64,000 nucleotides of DNA from Victivallales bacterium (GCA_017554445.1 JAFZIJ010000174.1:1-64000); one strand, 5' to 3'. Shown: positions 50,521-59,501, numbered from the stretch's first letter. Translations and numbers: made by a program. The notes: a model not told the origin generated them from the letters alone.

Positions 50521-52896
50521 TTACCATTTATACTGGTATCTGAACCGTCCACCGGGCGCGACATCGCCGCTGATATAGAAGTCCATGATGTCACCGGAGA
50601 AACGGCTGTATTTCCAGCGGCCGTCCGCGCCTTGCACGCCCGTGTCGGATTCGTCATGGACGTTGTCCGTCCATGCGAATTTCAGCGTGCCACCGTCCGC
50701 TTTCAGTGATGATTTTGGAATGGCAATCATCAGCCGTTTGCCTTCCACACGATAGGTGACATCCACGACTTTTTCGCTGTCATATCCATTTCCCGTAAAA
50801 CGTTCCAAGACGACGCGATTCGCGGACGGAGCCGTTTTGTTGACAACGTAATCATATCCGTTCCAGCCAGTTCCATCTTCCGTGCAGTCGATGTACAGCG
50901 TCATCCACAACGCATCGGTATAGGGCGTGATCGCTTCCGCGCATTCCACCATGAAATAGACGAACGCGTCGTCCCTCGCGACCTTCGCGCCGACGATGTC
51001 GTTGCGGCCCGAATGCTCCGTGTAGTGGCACGTCTTGTAGCCGTCTGCATCACGATCTTCCGTATTGCCTTGATAGGCGGCGAAATACGGAAGAACATCG
51101 TCCCATTGCGCAAAGCTTCCGTTGACATCGATGGATTTCGGCGCGCTCGGTGTCGGCACGGGGCGGACGCCTTTGTAACGCCGCGCGTAATTGACGAACT
51201 GATAGTAGTAGTGGTCTTTCAAATCGCCTTTCGACGGCTCCAGATCACGGCTGAATTCGTCGGAAAATTCGTCAGGGAAGGCATTTGGGACGCTGGTCTT
51301 ATGTCCTTCGGGCCACTCCTTGTAGCGTCCAGCGATCCATTCGTTCCAGCCTGTCACGAATACGACTTTCGGATCTTTCTTCAGAGCGTAATCGAACTGT
51401 TCCGCGAAATTGTATCCATATTTCTTCGCGTCTTTTTCACGATGGTAACCCGTTGACGTGTAGGAACGTCCCATGATGTCACGGCCATTCATGGCGGCCA
51501 GTCCATGCAACTTGTAGTCGTGGTTGTGTGCGACGCCGACGGTTGTCTGCTCAGGCTTGCCGGCCGCCTTATCCGCTTCGTTCAGGTAATACACGGCCTG
51601 AGGATAGATGGACAGCCACCCCCAGTTGCCAAGGCCTGGATTGCCATCCACATACCATGGGATATTTGGACGATATGTAAAGTACTTTGTCAGAGCATTT
51701 TCCGTTTTATCATCCTTCAGCAGGCTCTCAGGATGGGCCATCAGCATCGGCTTGCCGTCCCAATAGAACCACAACGGCTGATATTTGACATTGCGGTAGA
51801 TGTCCGTATAGAGTGATTTAATCTGTTCACGTGTATCCGGCCCTGGTGCAAACGGCAGCATGAACGAGACTTTCGGCACGTTCACGCCGTCATCCAACGC
51901 TTTCATCCACGTCTTGTATAAAGGGATGTAGCTGTCCCTCCACGTTGCCGTGGCATTTGTGTTGTCTGTGAAAATCGCATCGACGCCTGCGTTGGCGAGC
52001 AACTCGCCCTGCCGCCGCATGACCCATGGATCGTTCGTCAGATAGTAGCCGTAAATCGGCTCATTCCAGAAGTTTTTGACAGCTCCCGTCTTCCAGACAG
52101 GATGTTTGAAATCGTTTTGAGCTTCCGGAAACTTATCGATGACCTGCTGATTGTTCTGCGGCTCGCAATGACGGCCCTGCCCGACATGCCACGTCCAATA
52201 GAACATGGCCAGTGTCTTGCCGTCACGCGGGCCGCCAACGTCTTCGTATCCAAGGCTTTTACGCCCCAATCCATCAACGAACGCCCACGTGTCCGGCATG
52301 ACGTCATGCGTTCGGACGCGGCTGTCCGCCGGTAGCACGTATTCCGCAGGAGCCGCCGCGACCGCCACCGTCGGCTTCGCGCAGACGCCAAACGGATTTT
52401 CCGGAGCGTCGCCTTCGAAGCGGATGGTCAGCTGCGGAGTCTTCGGAAACGGAATCCCGCATTCATACATGTTCGAACCAGACGTCTTCTCTCTGGCAAC
52501 TGTCCAGCAGCCAAGCGAACCTTTGACTTCCGATATCATAAACAAATATTCGCCCGCCGGCAGAGCGTCAAACTCCACCCAGTTGCGCGCGTTATCGACA
52601 CAATTCTCGAACACCTTCTCATGCAACGGCTTGCCTTTCAGCGTCTCAATGTATTCGCCCGCCCAGCGATAAACCGACAACTTGCCGGAGCTGTTCTTTT
52701 GGTAGTATGTCGGCATGTCAAAAGCAAATCCCGAGAACGGCCCGTTGACGATCAGTTGCAGGCCTATCGCGCCATCATCCCCGGCTATCTGCACGGAAGA
52801 ATGCTTCGCCTCCTGATTCCAAATCGGCACATCCGCCGCATGGCTTCCCAAACCGACCAGCCCCATCATCACAAGCAATCCAAGAGACATCCGCAT
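50521..52896 (-). CDS. Secreted GH99/GH71-like glycosidase with C-terminal CBM9-like module
   Basis: 791 residues from ATG 52,896 (AAGGAA at good spacing; an ATG 6 bases earlier is possible). A signal peptide ends in GLGSHA. Residues ~20-170 are a beta-sandwich. The catalytic-type barrel follows with TLAMFYWTWHVGQGRH, GYYLTNDPWVMRRQGELLANAGVDAIFTDNTNA, and VVFVTGWNEWIAGRY, whose WNEW motif is typical of GH71/GH99-related barrels. The last ~180 residues (SIDVNGSFAQWDDVLPYFA...) resemble CBM9. Probably degradation of an exotic polysaccharide outside the inner membrane. Confidence 0.75.
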   Translation of the reverse strand: MRMSLGLLVMMGLVGLGSHAADVPIWNQEAKHSSVQIAGDDGAIGLQLIVNGPFSGFAFDMPTYYQKNSSGKLSVYRWAGEYIETLKGKPLHEKVFENCVDNARNWVEFDALPAGEYLFMISEVKGSLGCWTVAREKTSGSNMYECGIPFPKTPQLTIRFEGDAPENPFGVCAKPTVAVAAAPAEYVLPADSRVRTHDVMPDTWAFVDGLGRKSLGYEDVGGPRDGKTLAMFYWTWHVGQGRHCEPQNNQQVIDKFPEAQNDFKHPVWKTGAVKNFWNEPIYGYYLTNDPWVMRRQGELLANAGVDAIFTDNTNATATWRDSYIPLYKTWMKALDDGVNVPKVSFMLPFAPGPDTREQIKSLYTDIYRNVKYQPLWFYWDGKPMLMAHPESLLKDDKTENALTKYFTYRPNIPWYVDGNPGLGNWGWLSIYPQAVYYLNEADKAAGKPEQTTVGVAHNHDYKLHGLAAMNGRDIMGRSYTSTGYHREKDAKKYGYNFAEQFDYALKKDPKVVFVTGWNEWIAGRYKEWPEGHKTSVPNAFPDEFSDEFSRDLEPSKGDLKDHYYYQFVNYARRYKGVRPVPTPSAPKSIDVNGSFAQWDDVLPYFAAYQGNTEDRDADGYKTCHYTEHSGRNDIVGAKVARDDAFVYFMVECAEAITPYTDALWMTLYIDCTEDGTGWNGYDYVVNKTAPSANRVVLERFTGNGYDSEKVVDVTYRVEGKRLMIAIPKSSLKADGGTLKFAWTDNVHDESDTGVQGADGRWKYSRFSGDIMDFYISGDVAPGGRFRYQYKW

Positions 52897-53095
52897 AACC
52901 ATTTCCTTTTGATTATATGATCAAGATTTTGTTCATCAAATCGTGCGACCACCATGGTCGCCACATGCATTTCCAATAATAAAATACATTCATGTCATCG
53001 AAAATCCATCTGCTTGTTTGACAGTCCATCCCTTTTATGCCACATTAATGAATCTGTATTATTGTAATCCCCTTCAATCCAACCAATCCAATACC

Positions 53096-54544
53096 ATGTT
53101 GACCGTTGAAATCAAAGGCATGCCGACGCAGGATACGCTTTACGCCGCGCTTTTCCATGTCATGCGGCAGTTTCCAGGCAAGGCGGCATATGTCAAATCC
53201 ATCGACCAGGCTGTCATAGACGTCCTCAAGCAACTTCCGGACTTCGACGAAAAAGTCACCGTCATCCTTCACAAAGGAGGCGGCACGGAACTCGAATACC
53301 GCCTTCGCGAGGCGAGACGCGAATTCAAGGAATGCGGGATTCTCGTCAATCCGTTGCAATCATTCTGGGCCATCGCGCCGCAGTTCCAAGACGTCGAATA
53401 TCTTCAACGGAGCCATCTCGTCCACAAACCGCAAGAAGAATTGCAAGCTACTGAAGGCAAGCAGGATGCACCAAAAGTCAAACCGTTGCAGAAAATCTTC
53501 TTCGGGGCGCCGGGCACTGGCAAATCCTATCTCATCAACAGCATCCTGCCGGACAGAGGCGACGATCCGAATAAAAACGCCATGCAGGAGACCGCCACAA
53601 AGGACTGCCCGCGCGTCTTTCGCACAACTTTCCATCCGGACTACGACTACGCCACGTTCGTCGGCGCATACAAGCAGGTCGAAGTCGTTGAAAGAGATGA
53701 ATTTGACCGTGAAACACGGAAGCTCACCTTCCGCTACGTGCCGCAAATTTTCACGCTCGCCTATGTGACCGCATGGAAAATCCTCTGCGACACGACTGTC
53801 CCCAACGACGACAAACAAGTATGGCTCATCATCGAAGAAATCAACCGCGGCAATCCCGCTACCATATTCGGCGACATCTTCCAATTGCTCGACCGAAGCA
53901 ACGGCAAACCAGGCTGCCAAATGCCCTACGGCTTCTCCGAATACATGATCACCGCCAACACGGAAATGGCCAAGTGGCTGGAAGACAACGAAGACTATCA
54001 GAAAGTCTGCGAACAGTACGAGATGCTGCGCGGCGGCCGCCTCTGCCTCCCGCCAAACCTCTCCATTCTCGCCACCATGAACACGTCGGACAAGTCGCTC
54101 TTCCCGCTCGACACCGCTTTCAAACGTCGTTGGGAATGGGCATACATTCCAATCAACTACGACGATCCGAAAGCGGCCAATATCACCATTTCCATTGGCG
54201 ACAAACAGTACCGCTGGCTTGATTTTTTGAAACGCGCCAACGCCATGATTCGTGATCTCACCTACTCGGAAGACAAGCAGATGGGTACGTTTTTCATCAA
54301 CTGCGACATGTCTGAAACAGATTTCATCAGCAAAGTGATTTTCTTCCTGTGGAGCGACGTCTGCAAAGACGAATTCCACAAGAATCCCGCCAATTTCATG
54401 CGTTGGAAAACGCCGCAGGGCGACACGCCTGAATTCACCTTCAACGACCTTTTCAACAAGCCTTCCGCCGATGCACCGTCCGCTTCGGAGATTCTCACAG
54501 GCTTCATGGATTATCTCAACGTCCAGCCGATTTCAAATCAATAA
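53096..54544 (+). CDS. Orphan McrB-like AAA+ GTPase with Mrr-N-like winged helix
   Basis: 482 residues from ATG 53,096 (start uncertain; no clear ribosome site, and an ATG at 53,048 is possible). The N-terminal ~100 residues (LYAALFHVMRQFPGKAAYVKSIDQAVIDVL, YRLREARREFKECGILVNPLQSFWAI) look like the Mrr-N winged helix. The AAA+ module has Walker A GAPGTGKS (137-144), Walker B WLIIEEINRG (243-251) and the McrB signature MNTSDKS (328-334). McrB normally works with the nuclease McrC to cut modified DNA; no mcrC is adjacent. It may be an orphan or use another effector. Confidence 0.85.
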   Translation: MLTVEIKGMPTQDTLYAALFHVMRQFPGKAAYVKSIDQAVIDVLKQLPDFDEKVTVILHKGGGTELEYRLREARREFKECGILVNPLQSFWAIAPQFQDVEYLQRSHLVHKPQEELQATEGKQDAPKVKPLQKIFFGAPGTGKSYLINSILPDRGDDPNKNAMQETATKDCPRVFRTTFHPDYDYATFVGAYKQVEVVERDEFDRETRKLTFRYVPQIFTLAYVTAWKILCDTTVPNDDKQVWLIIEEINRGNPATIFGDIFQLLDRSNGKPGCQMPYGFSEYMITANTEMAKWLEDNEDYQKVCEQYEMLRGGRLCLPPNLSILATMNTSDKSLFPLDTAFKRRWEWAYIPINYDDPKAANITISIGDKQYRWLDFLKRANAMIRDLTYSEDKQMGTFFINCDMSETDFISKVIFFLWSDVCKDEFHKNPANFMRWKTPQGDTPEFTFNDLFNKPSADAPSASEILTGFMDYLNVQPISNQ

Positions 54545-54587
54545 TTCATTTATTTTCAAATAAATAAACAAACAAACGGAGCATCCC

Positions 54588-55625
54588 ATGAAAAAATTCA
54601 AGAAGATTTCGGACATCAAGGTCGGTGCCGTCGGCTACGGCGCCTCATTCATGATCGCCAGACAGCATCTGAACGAAATGAAACGCGCAGGCATGACGTT
54701 GACATGCGTCACCGACATCGACAAATCGCGTCTCGTCGCCGCCAAGAAAGACTTCCCCGAAGTGGAAGTCTATGATTCCGTTGCGTCTATGCTGAAACAG
54801 AGCGACGTCGATCTCGTCTGCATCGCCACGCCGCACAACACCCATGCCAAACTCGCCATCCAATGCATGAACGGCGGCCTCAATGTCGTCACGGAGAAGC
54901 CGTTCGCCATTACCACGAAGGAATGCGACAATATGATCGCCGCCCGCGACGCCAACAAAGTCATGCTCTCCACCTACCACAACCGCCATTGGGACGGCTG
55001 GATTCTCAGCGCCGTCGATCTCATCCGCGAAGAGAAAATCATCGGCGACGTCATCAAAGTCGAAGCCCACATGAGCGGCTACGGCCCGCAGCGCAACTGG
55101 TGGCGTTCCTCCTTCAGCATCTCCGGCGGCATCATGTATGACTGGGGCGCCCACCTGCTCGAATACTCCCTCCAACTGCTCGACGGCAAGATGACGGAAG
55201 TCTCCGGTTACAACCACCGCGGCTTCTGGGCGAAAAAAGGCCCGTACGGCGTAAAAGACGGTATCGAAGACGAAGCATTCGGTGTCGTGCGTTTCGACAA
55301 CGGCCAGTGGCTCTCCATTCTCAGTTCCTCCATCGACTCCAAGCCGCGCGAAGGCTGGCTGACCGTTACGGGAACGCTTGGGCAATACATTGTCCAGCCC
55401 GATACATGGAAAGCCTATACCCATCACGATGGCGACTATGTTTTCCGCCAAGGCCCCGTCCGCCCGAGCGAAGGCTACCGTTTCTATGAAAACATCGCGG
55501 CGCATCTCACGAAAGGCGCGAAACTCATCATCACGCCTGAATATGCGCGCCGCCCCATCCACATCCTGGATCTTGTGAAACGCAGCGCGGCCGAAGGCCA
55601 CGCCATTCCGACGATTTACGGCTAA
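54588..55625 (+). CDS. Gfo/Idh/MocA-family NAD(P)-dependent oxidoreductase
   Basis: 345 residues; ACGGAGC precedes ATG. Rossmann domain with VGAVGYGASFMIARQHLNEM and DVDLVCIATPHNTHAKLAIQCMNGGLNVVTEKPFAI, where EKP holds the catalytic Lys. The C-terminal sheet domain (GGIMYDWGAHLLEYSLQLLDG, with the usual D..H pair) binds the substrate. Typical roles are oxidation or reduction of sugars and inositols. It stands at the head of a carbohydrate gene series and is followed by a REP-like element. Confidence 0.92.
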   Translation: MKKFKKISDIKVGAVGYGASFMIARQHLNEMKRAGMTLTCVTDIDKSRLVAAKKDFPEVEVYDSVASMLKQSDVDLVCIATPHNTHAKLAIQCMNGGLNVVTEKPFAITTKECDNMIAARDANKVMLSTYHNRHWDGWILSAVDLIREEKIIGDVIKVEAHMSGYGPQRNWWRSSFSISGGIMYDWGAHLLEYSLQLLDGKMTEVSGYNHRGFWAKKGPYGVKDGIEDEAFGVVRFDNGQWLSILSSSIDSKPREGWLTVTGTLGQYIVQPDTWKAYTHHDGDYVFRQGPVRPSEGYRFYENIAAHLTKGAKLIITPEYARRPIHILDLVKRSAAEGHAIPTIYG

Positions 55626-55630
55626 GAATC

Positions 55631-55681
55631 TGGGAGGGTCACGCTCCTGCGTGACCGGACGCGCTTTGCGCGTCCTTCCAA
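55631..55681 (+). repeat. REP-like double-hairpin element, copy A
   Basis: GGGAGGG, hairpin TCACGC-TCCT-GCGTGA, CCGG, hairpin ACGCGC-TTT-GCGCGT, then CCTTCC pairing with the start. It is the reverse-oriented relative of 63,404-63,457. The stems differ between copies but stay paired (TCACGC/GCGTGA here; TCGCGC/GCGCGA there). Located just after the oxidoreductase gene. Confidence 0.85.
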
Positions 55682-55715
55682 TCTTGAATCCTTTCATTTA
55701 CAATCTTTTACTATT

Positions 55716-58247
55716 ATGAAAAAACTACTTTTTTATTCCCTCTGCCTTCTTGGGCTGGCGGCTTTCGCGCAAGTCAAGCCAGGCGAAAATCTTCTCGTCA
55801 ACGGCAAGTTCGAAGCCGATCAAGAAGACTTCCCGCCATTCTGGGCGAATCAGGCGGGCCGTTATCTCTCCTACAACTCCTCTGGCGGCCCCAACGGCAT
55901 TCCGTCCATCAAGATGACCTCTCCCGAGCCGTCCAACACGGAATCTACATTCCGCCAATACGATTTGGAACTCGTTGCAGGCGAGACATATCGCGTTTCC
56001 GCATGGGTCCGCACGAAGGACTTCAAAAGCAAACACTACGGCATCACCGTCTGCAACAACGGATGGTTCTCCGAACAGGGCATCAAGGAATTCGAGCCCA
56101 CGCAGGACTGGACATTGATGACCAACGAATTCAAAGCTGAAAAGTCCAACAACGGCAAACACATGATGATCTTCTTCGCCGTCAACTTCCAAGGCGAAGT
56201 CGAAATCGCGGACATCAAGCTCGAAGCCATCTCCAAAGGCGCTCTCGAAGGCTCTCATCGTCCGCAGATTTCCTCCCTCCTGCTGTCGCCACAGCTCATC
56301 CCGACGGCTCCGTTGCTCAACCAAATCCCCTTGTCCAAGCCTGAACTGACGTTCCGCTATTTCGGCAAACTGCCCGAAGGAACGTTCGACGACTACTGGT
56401 TCATTCTTTATTTCGATGATGACGCCGCCTTGCGGCAGCAACTCCAGCGCGGCATGAACACCGCCAAACTGCCGCCCCGAGCAGGCAAGCATCACATCAG
56501 CGTCGAAATCCTTCCCAAGACGGCAGCGCTTCCCATCTGGAAGGAGGAATTCGACATTACGATCGTCAACATTCCGAAAGTCTCCGCAGAAGGCCATCGC
56601 CGCCTGAACAATCTCGTCACGGAAATCCTCAACGCCAAGCTTGCGGAAGATGCGTCCGATCAAACCTTTAGCATCTCCCATACCCGCAACGGCTGGCTCT
56701 ATATCGCCGCGAAAGACACGCAGGATGCCGACATCGCCGTTGCCGTCGATGGATCGCCCGTCATCGGAAGGGATTCCCTCAACAACGAGACGTTCCGAGA
56801 ACTGTCCGCCGGCGGCCATACGGTCACTGTCAAAGGCGCCGACAAAGGCGGACGACTCGTCGTCCGCTCCATCGTCGATATCTTCAACTACTGCCCGGGC
56901 GCCAACAGTTACGTCGGCGAAAACGGCAAATACAATTGGCCGCTCATGCAGAAATTCGTCCTGCCTGCCGTCACGACGCTTAACGGCGGCTCCATTCCCG
57001 AAGAAAACCGCGCATGGCTCCGCCAGAACGGCTACCATTGGCTCGCCAACGCCAACACGACGCAAATCGGCAAGGCGCAGGATCTTGTGGATATCCTTAA
57101 GAAGAACGGCGGCTTCACCGCGCCGCACTACGACGGCGTGACTTGCGACGAGCAGTTCTTCAGCCGTCTCTCCACGCTGAAATACTACACCGACGGCGTC
57201 AAGCAGTTCGAAAAGGATAATCCGAGCGACCGCCTCATCTACACATGGATTGTCGGAAAGCCCGCCACAAACGCAGTTTCCTTCGATTTCATCTCCACTA
57301 GCGTCAACGCCTCCAAGAGCCGCGGCAAACTGCTCTTCGAAATCTACTGCCGCACGAAGGAGACGGAGGAACAGGCCGCCGCCTATCTGCGCGACTACGC
57401 CGTCGAAACGTTGGAGAACATGAAAGCCATCTATCCGGGCGTCGAATCCTCCACAGGCATTATCTTCGGCAATTTCAACCAGATACCGATTCTTTCGCTC
57501 GCCCACCATCCCGCCGTCGATTTCAAGTACTATCTGGACATGCAGTTGCATCTGGTCGCCACCGATCCCGCCTTCGTAAATCTCGGTGCGACAGGCTACT
57601 GGGGAAGCTACTACGCGGATCGCGAACTCTACCGCTGGGCGTTCATGCTTCTCCGCCACTACTGCGTCGAAGGCAACACGGAGATGCTCTCCAAACAGTA
57701 CGGCTTCTCTTACACGCCCAACCACTTGCAGAACGGCGATTTCGTCGGCAAACTTGATCCATGGACGGCCAGCGGCGATGTTCGCGCCGACAAGGTCAAC
57801 GGCTTTGCCGCCACCAGCCAGAACCGTTGGGGCGGCAGCAGCGTCGGCGACACGTTCGCCGTCTTCAAGAAGGCCAATGCCGAAACCAGCACGCTGACGC
57901 AGACCGTCAAGAATCTCATCCCCGGCAAGATGTACTGCCTGCAGTTCTCCACAGGCGACTACAACGACATCGTCGCCAAACGCCACAAACCGCGCAAGTA
58001 CGGTATTGAAGCCAACTTGGGCGACGGTGCCGTCATCGACGACGCCCAATCATGGGTTCACATCGACAAACGCGAGAAAGGCCGTTACGCCCACAACAAC
58101 AATGTGGCGCGTATCAATCTCCATCATATCGTCTTCAAGGCGACGAAACCCGAGACGACGCTCGTCTTCTCCAACGCCGCCGCCCTGCCTGGTGAAGAAT
58201 TGGTTCTGAACTACGTCATGCTCAATCCTTTCCTGTCGGAAGAATAA
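55716..58247 (+). CDS. Secreted protein with two jelly-roll carbohydrate-binding modules (843 aa)
   Basis: Signal peptide (FYSLCLLGLAAFA). The first ~160 residues (ENLLVNGKFEADQEDFPPFWAN ... VSAWVRTKDF) and the last ~165 (NHLQNGDFVGKLDPWTASG ... MLNPF) both have the NxxxNGxFE plus Trp signature of CBM4/9-like modules. The middle (about 380-670) looks barrel-like with WLRQNGYHWLANAN, HYDGVTCDEQFF and LGATGYWGSYYADREL. Acidic residues such as those in CDEQFF could be catalytic, but no GH family is recognised. Likely an uncharacterised secreted glycan-active enzyme. Confidence 0.72.
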   Translation: MKKLLFYSLCLLGLAAFAQVKPGENLLVNGKFEADQEDFPPFWANQAGRYLSYNSSGGPNGIPSIKMTSPEPSNTESTFRQYDLELVAGETYRVSAWVRTKDFKSKHYGITVCNNGWFSEQGIKEFEPTQDWTLMTNEFKAEKSNNGKHMMIFFAVNFQGEVEIADIKLEAISKGALEGSHRPQISSLLLSPQLIPTAPLLNQIPLSKPELTFRYFGKLPEGTFDDYWFILYFDDDAALRQQLQRGMNTAKLPPRAGKHHISVEILPKTAALPIWKEEFDITIVNIPKVSAEGHRRLNNLVTEILNAKLAEDASDQTFSISHTRNGWLYIAAKDTQDADIAVAVDGSPVIGRDSLNNETFRELSAGGHTVTVKGADKGGRLVVRSIVDIFNYCPGANSYVGENGKYNWPLMQKFVLPAVTTLNGGSIPEENRAWLRQNGYHWLANANTTQIGKAQDLVDILKKNGGFTAPHYDGVTCDEQFFSRLSTLKYYTDGVKQFEKDNPSDRLIYTWIVGKPATNAVSFDFISTSVNASKSRGKLLFEIYCRTKETEEQAAAYLRDYAVETLENMKAIYPGVESSTGIIFGNFNQIPILSLAHHPAVDFKYYLDMQLHLVATDPAFVNLGATGYWGSYYADRELYRWAFMLLRHYCVEGNTEMLSKQYGFSYTPNHLQNGDFVGKLDPWTASGDVRADKVNGFAATSQNRWGGSSVGDTFAVFKKANAETSTLTQTVKNLIPGKMYCLQFSTGDYNDIVAKRHKPRKYGIEANLGDGAVIDDAQSWVHIDKREKGRYAHNNNVARINLHHIVFKATKPETTLVFSNAAALPGEELVLNYVMLNPFLSEE

Positions 58248-58280
58248 CCATCCAGCCGACACATTCAATGATTTGTTCAC

Positions 58281-58314
58281 ACCCGTCACGGAAAACACTA
58301 TTTCCGTGACGGGT
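58281..58314. terminator. Perfect 14-bp-stem hairpin between convergent genes
   Basis: ACCCGTCACGGAAA (58,281-58,294) / TTTCCGTGACGGGT (58,301-58,314) with a 6-base loop. It overlaps the last codons and stop of the minus-strand gene ending at 58,298 and lies 34 bases past the plus-strand gene. The A/T-rich part sits inside the stem next to the loop, not as a 3' tail. It may act in both directions. Confidence 0.6.
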
Positions 58315-59269
58315 CAATACCGATGGACTTCAACCATTTCATGGTCATTTTCGACTGCTGCGCAGGAGTGTAGCGTTTGCGCTTCAAACCGTTCTCCTCC
58401 CATTTGATTATATCCGCAGGGGCGAGAAGCTGATGTTTGGAATATTCCTGCAACCCCATGTTCTTGTAAAATTGGACATGCAACAGGGAATGGGACCATT
58501 TGTCCAAAAACGACGCCTGAAAAATGCAATGTCCCAGCCAAGTTCCACTGGGAGCCCTGTTCAAAATATAATAGGCGATTTTTGGATCGCTCATTGTATG
58601 GTCACGCTTCCTGAAGCCAAAAACGTATAAGTGATGCAACACACCGTCGATGAACCTAAAATGCACTGTCAACGGCTTGTCGGGGAATTCCATCCGGCCG
58701 ATGAAAGCCCGTTTTTGCCGTTCGTATGCATTCGTTTCCATCAATCGGATTTCGGCCACATGCCGTCCAGTCGGCAACCGTAGCCACAGGCATTCCCCTG
58801 TGCAGATCTTCAAATAGGACTCACGGGAAAGACGCGTGTATTCCTCATCCTTGAAATCCAGACGGTCAAGCCAATGCAGAAGAGTCTGGTAGTAAACACG
58901 CAATTCACCGGACGGATCCGTATGTTCTATCTTCATGACCAGATCATCCTTCACAAGCAATCTGAAGACATACCCAGAAGGTTTGTCGAATGTGACTTCC
59001 ACAATCCGATCATACTCCCTCTCCTCCTCCCGCGGCTTGCATTCCCTCGTCTCGAACACACATGCCACAGGAGGTCCTTCAGGCGGTTCCGTAAATGTTC
59101 CTCCCGAAGATTTTGGGGTATCTGATGGTTCCTCTCTGCTCTGAATATCCATCAGAACAGGCTCCAAAATAATCGGCATGGTGCAGTCAAACGGTTTCGA
59201 CTCCTCACTCGCCGCCCACAGCGACAGAAATGTGACACACAACATGATTTGGATTTTGCTGATATTCAT
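58298..59269 (-). CDS. Exported hypothetical protein under a sigma-54-type promoter (323 aa)
   Basis: ATG 59,269 (MNISKIQIMLCVTFLSLWAA) has GGAG at good spacing; the longer ORF upstream is out because the promoter lies there. A signal peptide of about 19 residues is followed by a Pro/Glu-rich stretch and a soluble region with FRLLVKDDLVMKIEHTDPSG, TGRHVAEIRLME and YILNRAPSGTWLGHCIFQASF. The C-terminus is basic and ends KWLKSIGIDPSRK. No family recognised. Its promoter architecture is nearly identical to that of the ankyrin lipoprotein gene at 15,964-16,875, though the proteins are unrelated. Confidence 0.7.
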   Translation of the reverse strand: MNISKIQIMLCVTFLSLWAASEESKPFDCTMPIILEPVLMDIQSREEPSDTPKSSGGTFTEPPEGPPVACVFETRECKPREEEREYDRIVEVTFDKPSGYVFRLLVKDDLVMKIEHTDPSGELRVYYQTLLHWLDRLDFKDEEYTRLSRESYLKICTGECLWLRLPTGRHVAEIRLMETNAYERQKRAFIGRMEFPDKPLTVHFRFIDGVLHHLYVFGFRKRDHTMSDPKIAYYILNRAPSGTWLGHCIFQASFLDKWSHSLLHVQFYKNMGLQEYSKHQLLAPADIIKWEENGLKRKRYTPAQQSKMTMKWLKSIGIDPSRK

Positions 59270-59340
59270 GGTAATCTCCAAGGTTGCCTTGTTTTGTCTT
59301 TTCAATCGGTTCCCGCTTTTTGCAGGACGATTATTCAAAA

Positions 59341-59356
59341 GCAAAATCCATGCCAA
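59341..59356 (-). promoter_or_regulatory. Sigma-54 (RpoN)-type promoter of the 58,298-59,269 gene
   Basis: Minus strand TTGGCATG-GATT-TTGC, matching the -24/-12 consensus. TGCCTGAAAA lies four bases upstream (minus-strand 59,370-59,361), as at the other locus. The predicted start is near 59,329, leaving about 60 bases to the ATG. Confidence 0.75.
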
Positions 59357-59401
59357 GCCATTTTCAGGCATGCCTGATTGACTTCAACAGCCTTCACCTG
59401 A

Positions 59402-59442
59402 CATTTTTTGTACACCTGCCTGACATTTTTTGTACATTTGCC
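59402..59442 (-). promoter_or_regulatory. Paired 22-bp repeats, second enhancer-like site
   Basis: Units CATTTTTTGTACACCTGCCTGA... (first 22 bases, 59,402-59,423) and CATTTTTTGTACATTTGCC (59,424-59,442). Their start is 61 bases upstream of the -12 element at 59,341, against 60 bases at the other locus. The pattern TGTACAAAAAATG on the minus strand is the conserved core. Confidence 0.65.
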
Positions 59443-59478
59443 ATAGCCATAGGCCATAAGCCATAAGCCTTAAGCCCC

Positions 59479-59501
59479 TTACAGCCGCTTAGCGGCTGTA
59501 A
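59479..59501. repeat. Perfect palindrome covering a stop codon
   Basis: TTACAGCCGCT-T-AGCGGCTGTAA; one more pair (C/G) extends it each side. It includes the last three codons and TAA of the CehA-like gene. No T tract follows, so a canonical terminator is doubtful. Immediately beyond are short CCATAAGCC-type repeats. Confidence 0.65.

Noticed and set aside
55725-58049. 774-codon open frame on the minus strand opposite the jelly-roll protein gene
   Set aside because: It mirrors a GC-biased coding gene with a signal peptide and recognisable modules; the antisense product is Val/Gly/Asp-rich, has no ribosome site and no domain. An artefact of codon bias.
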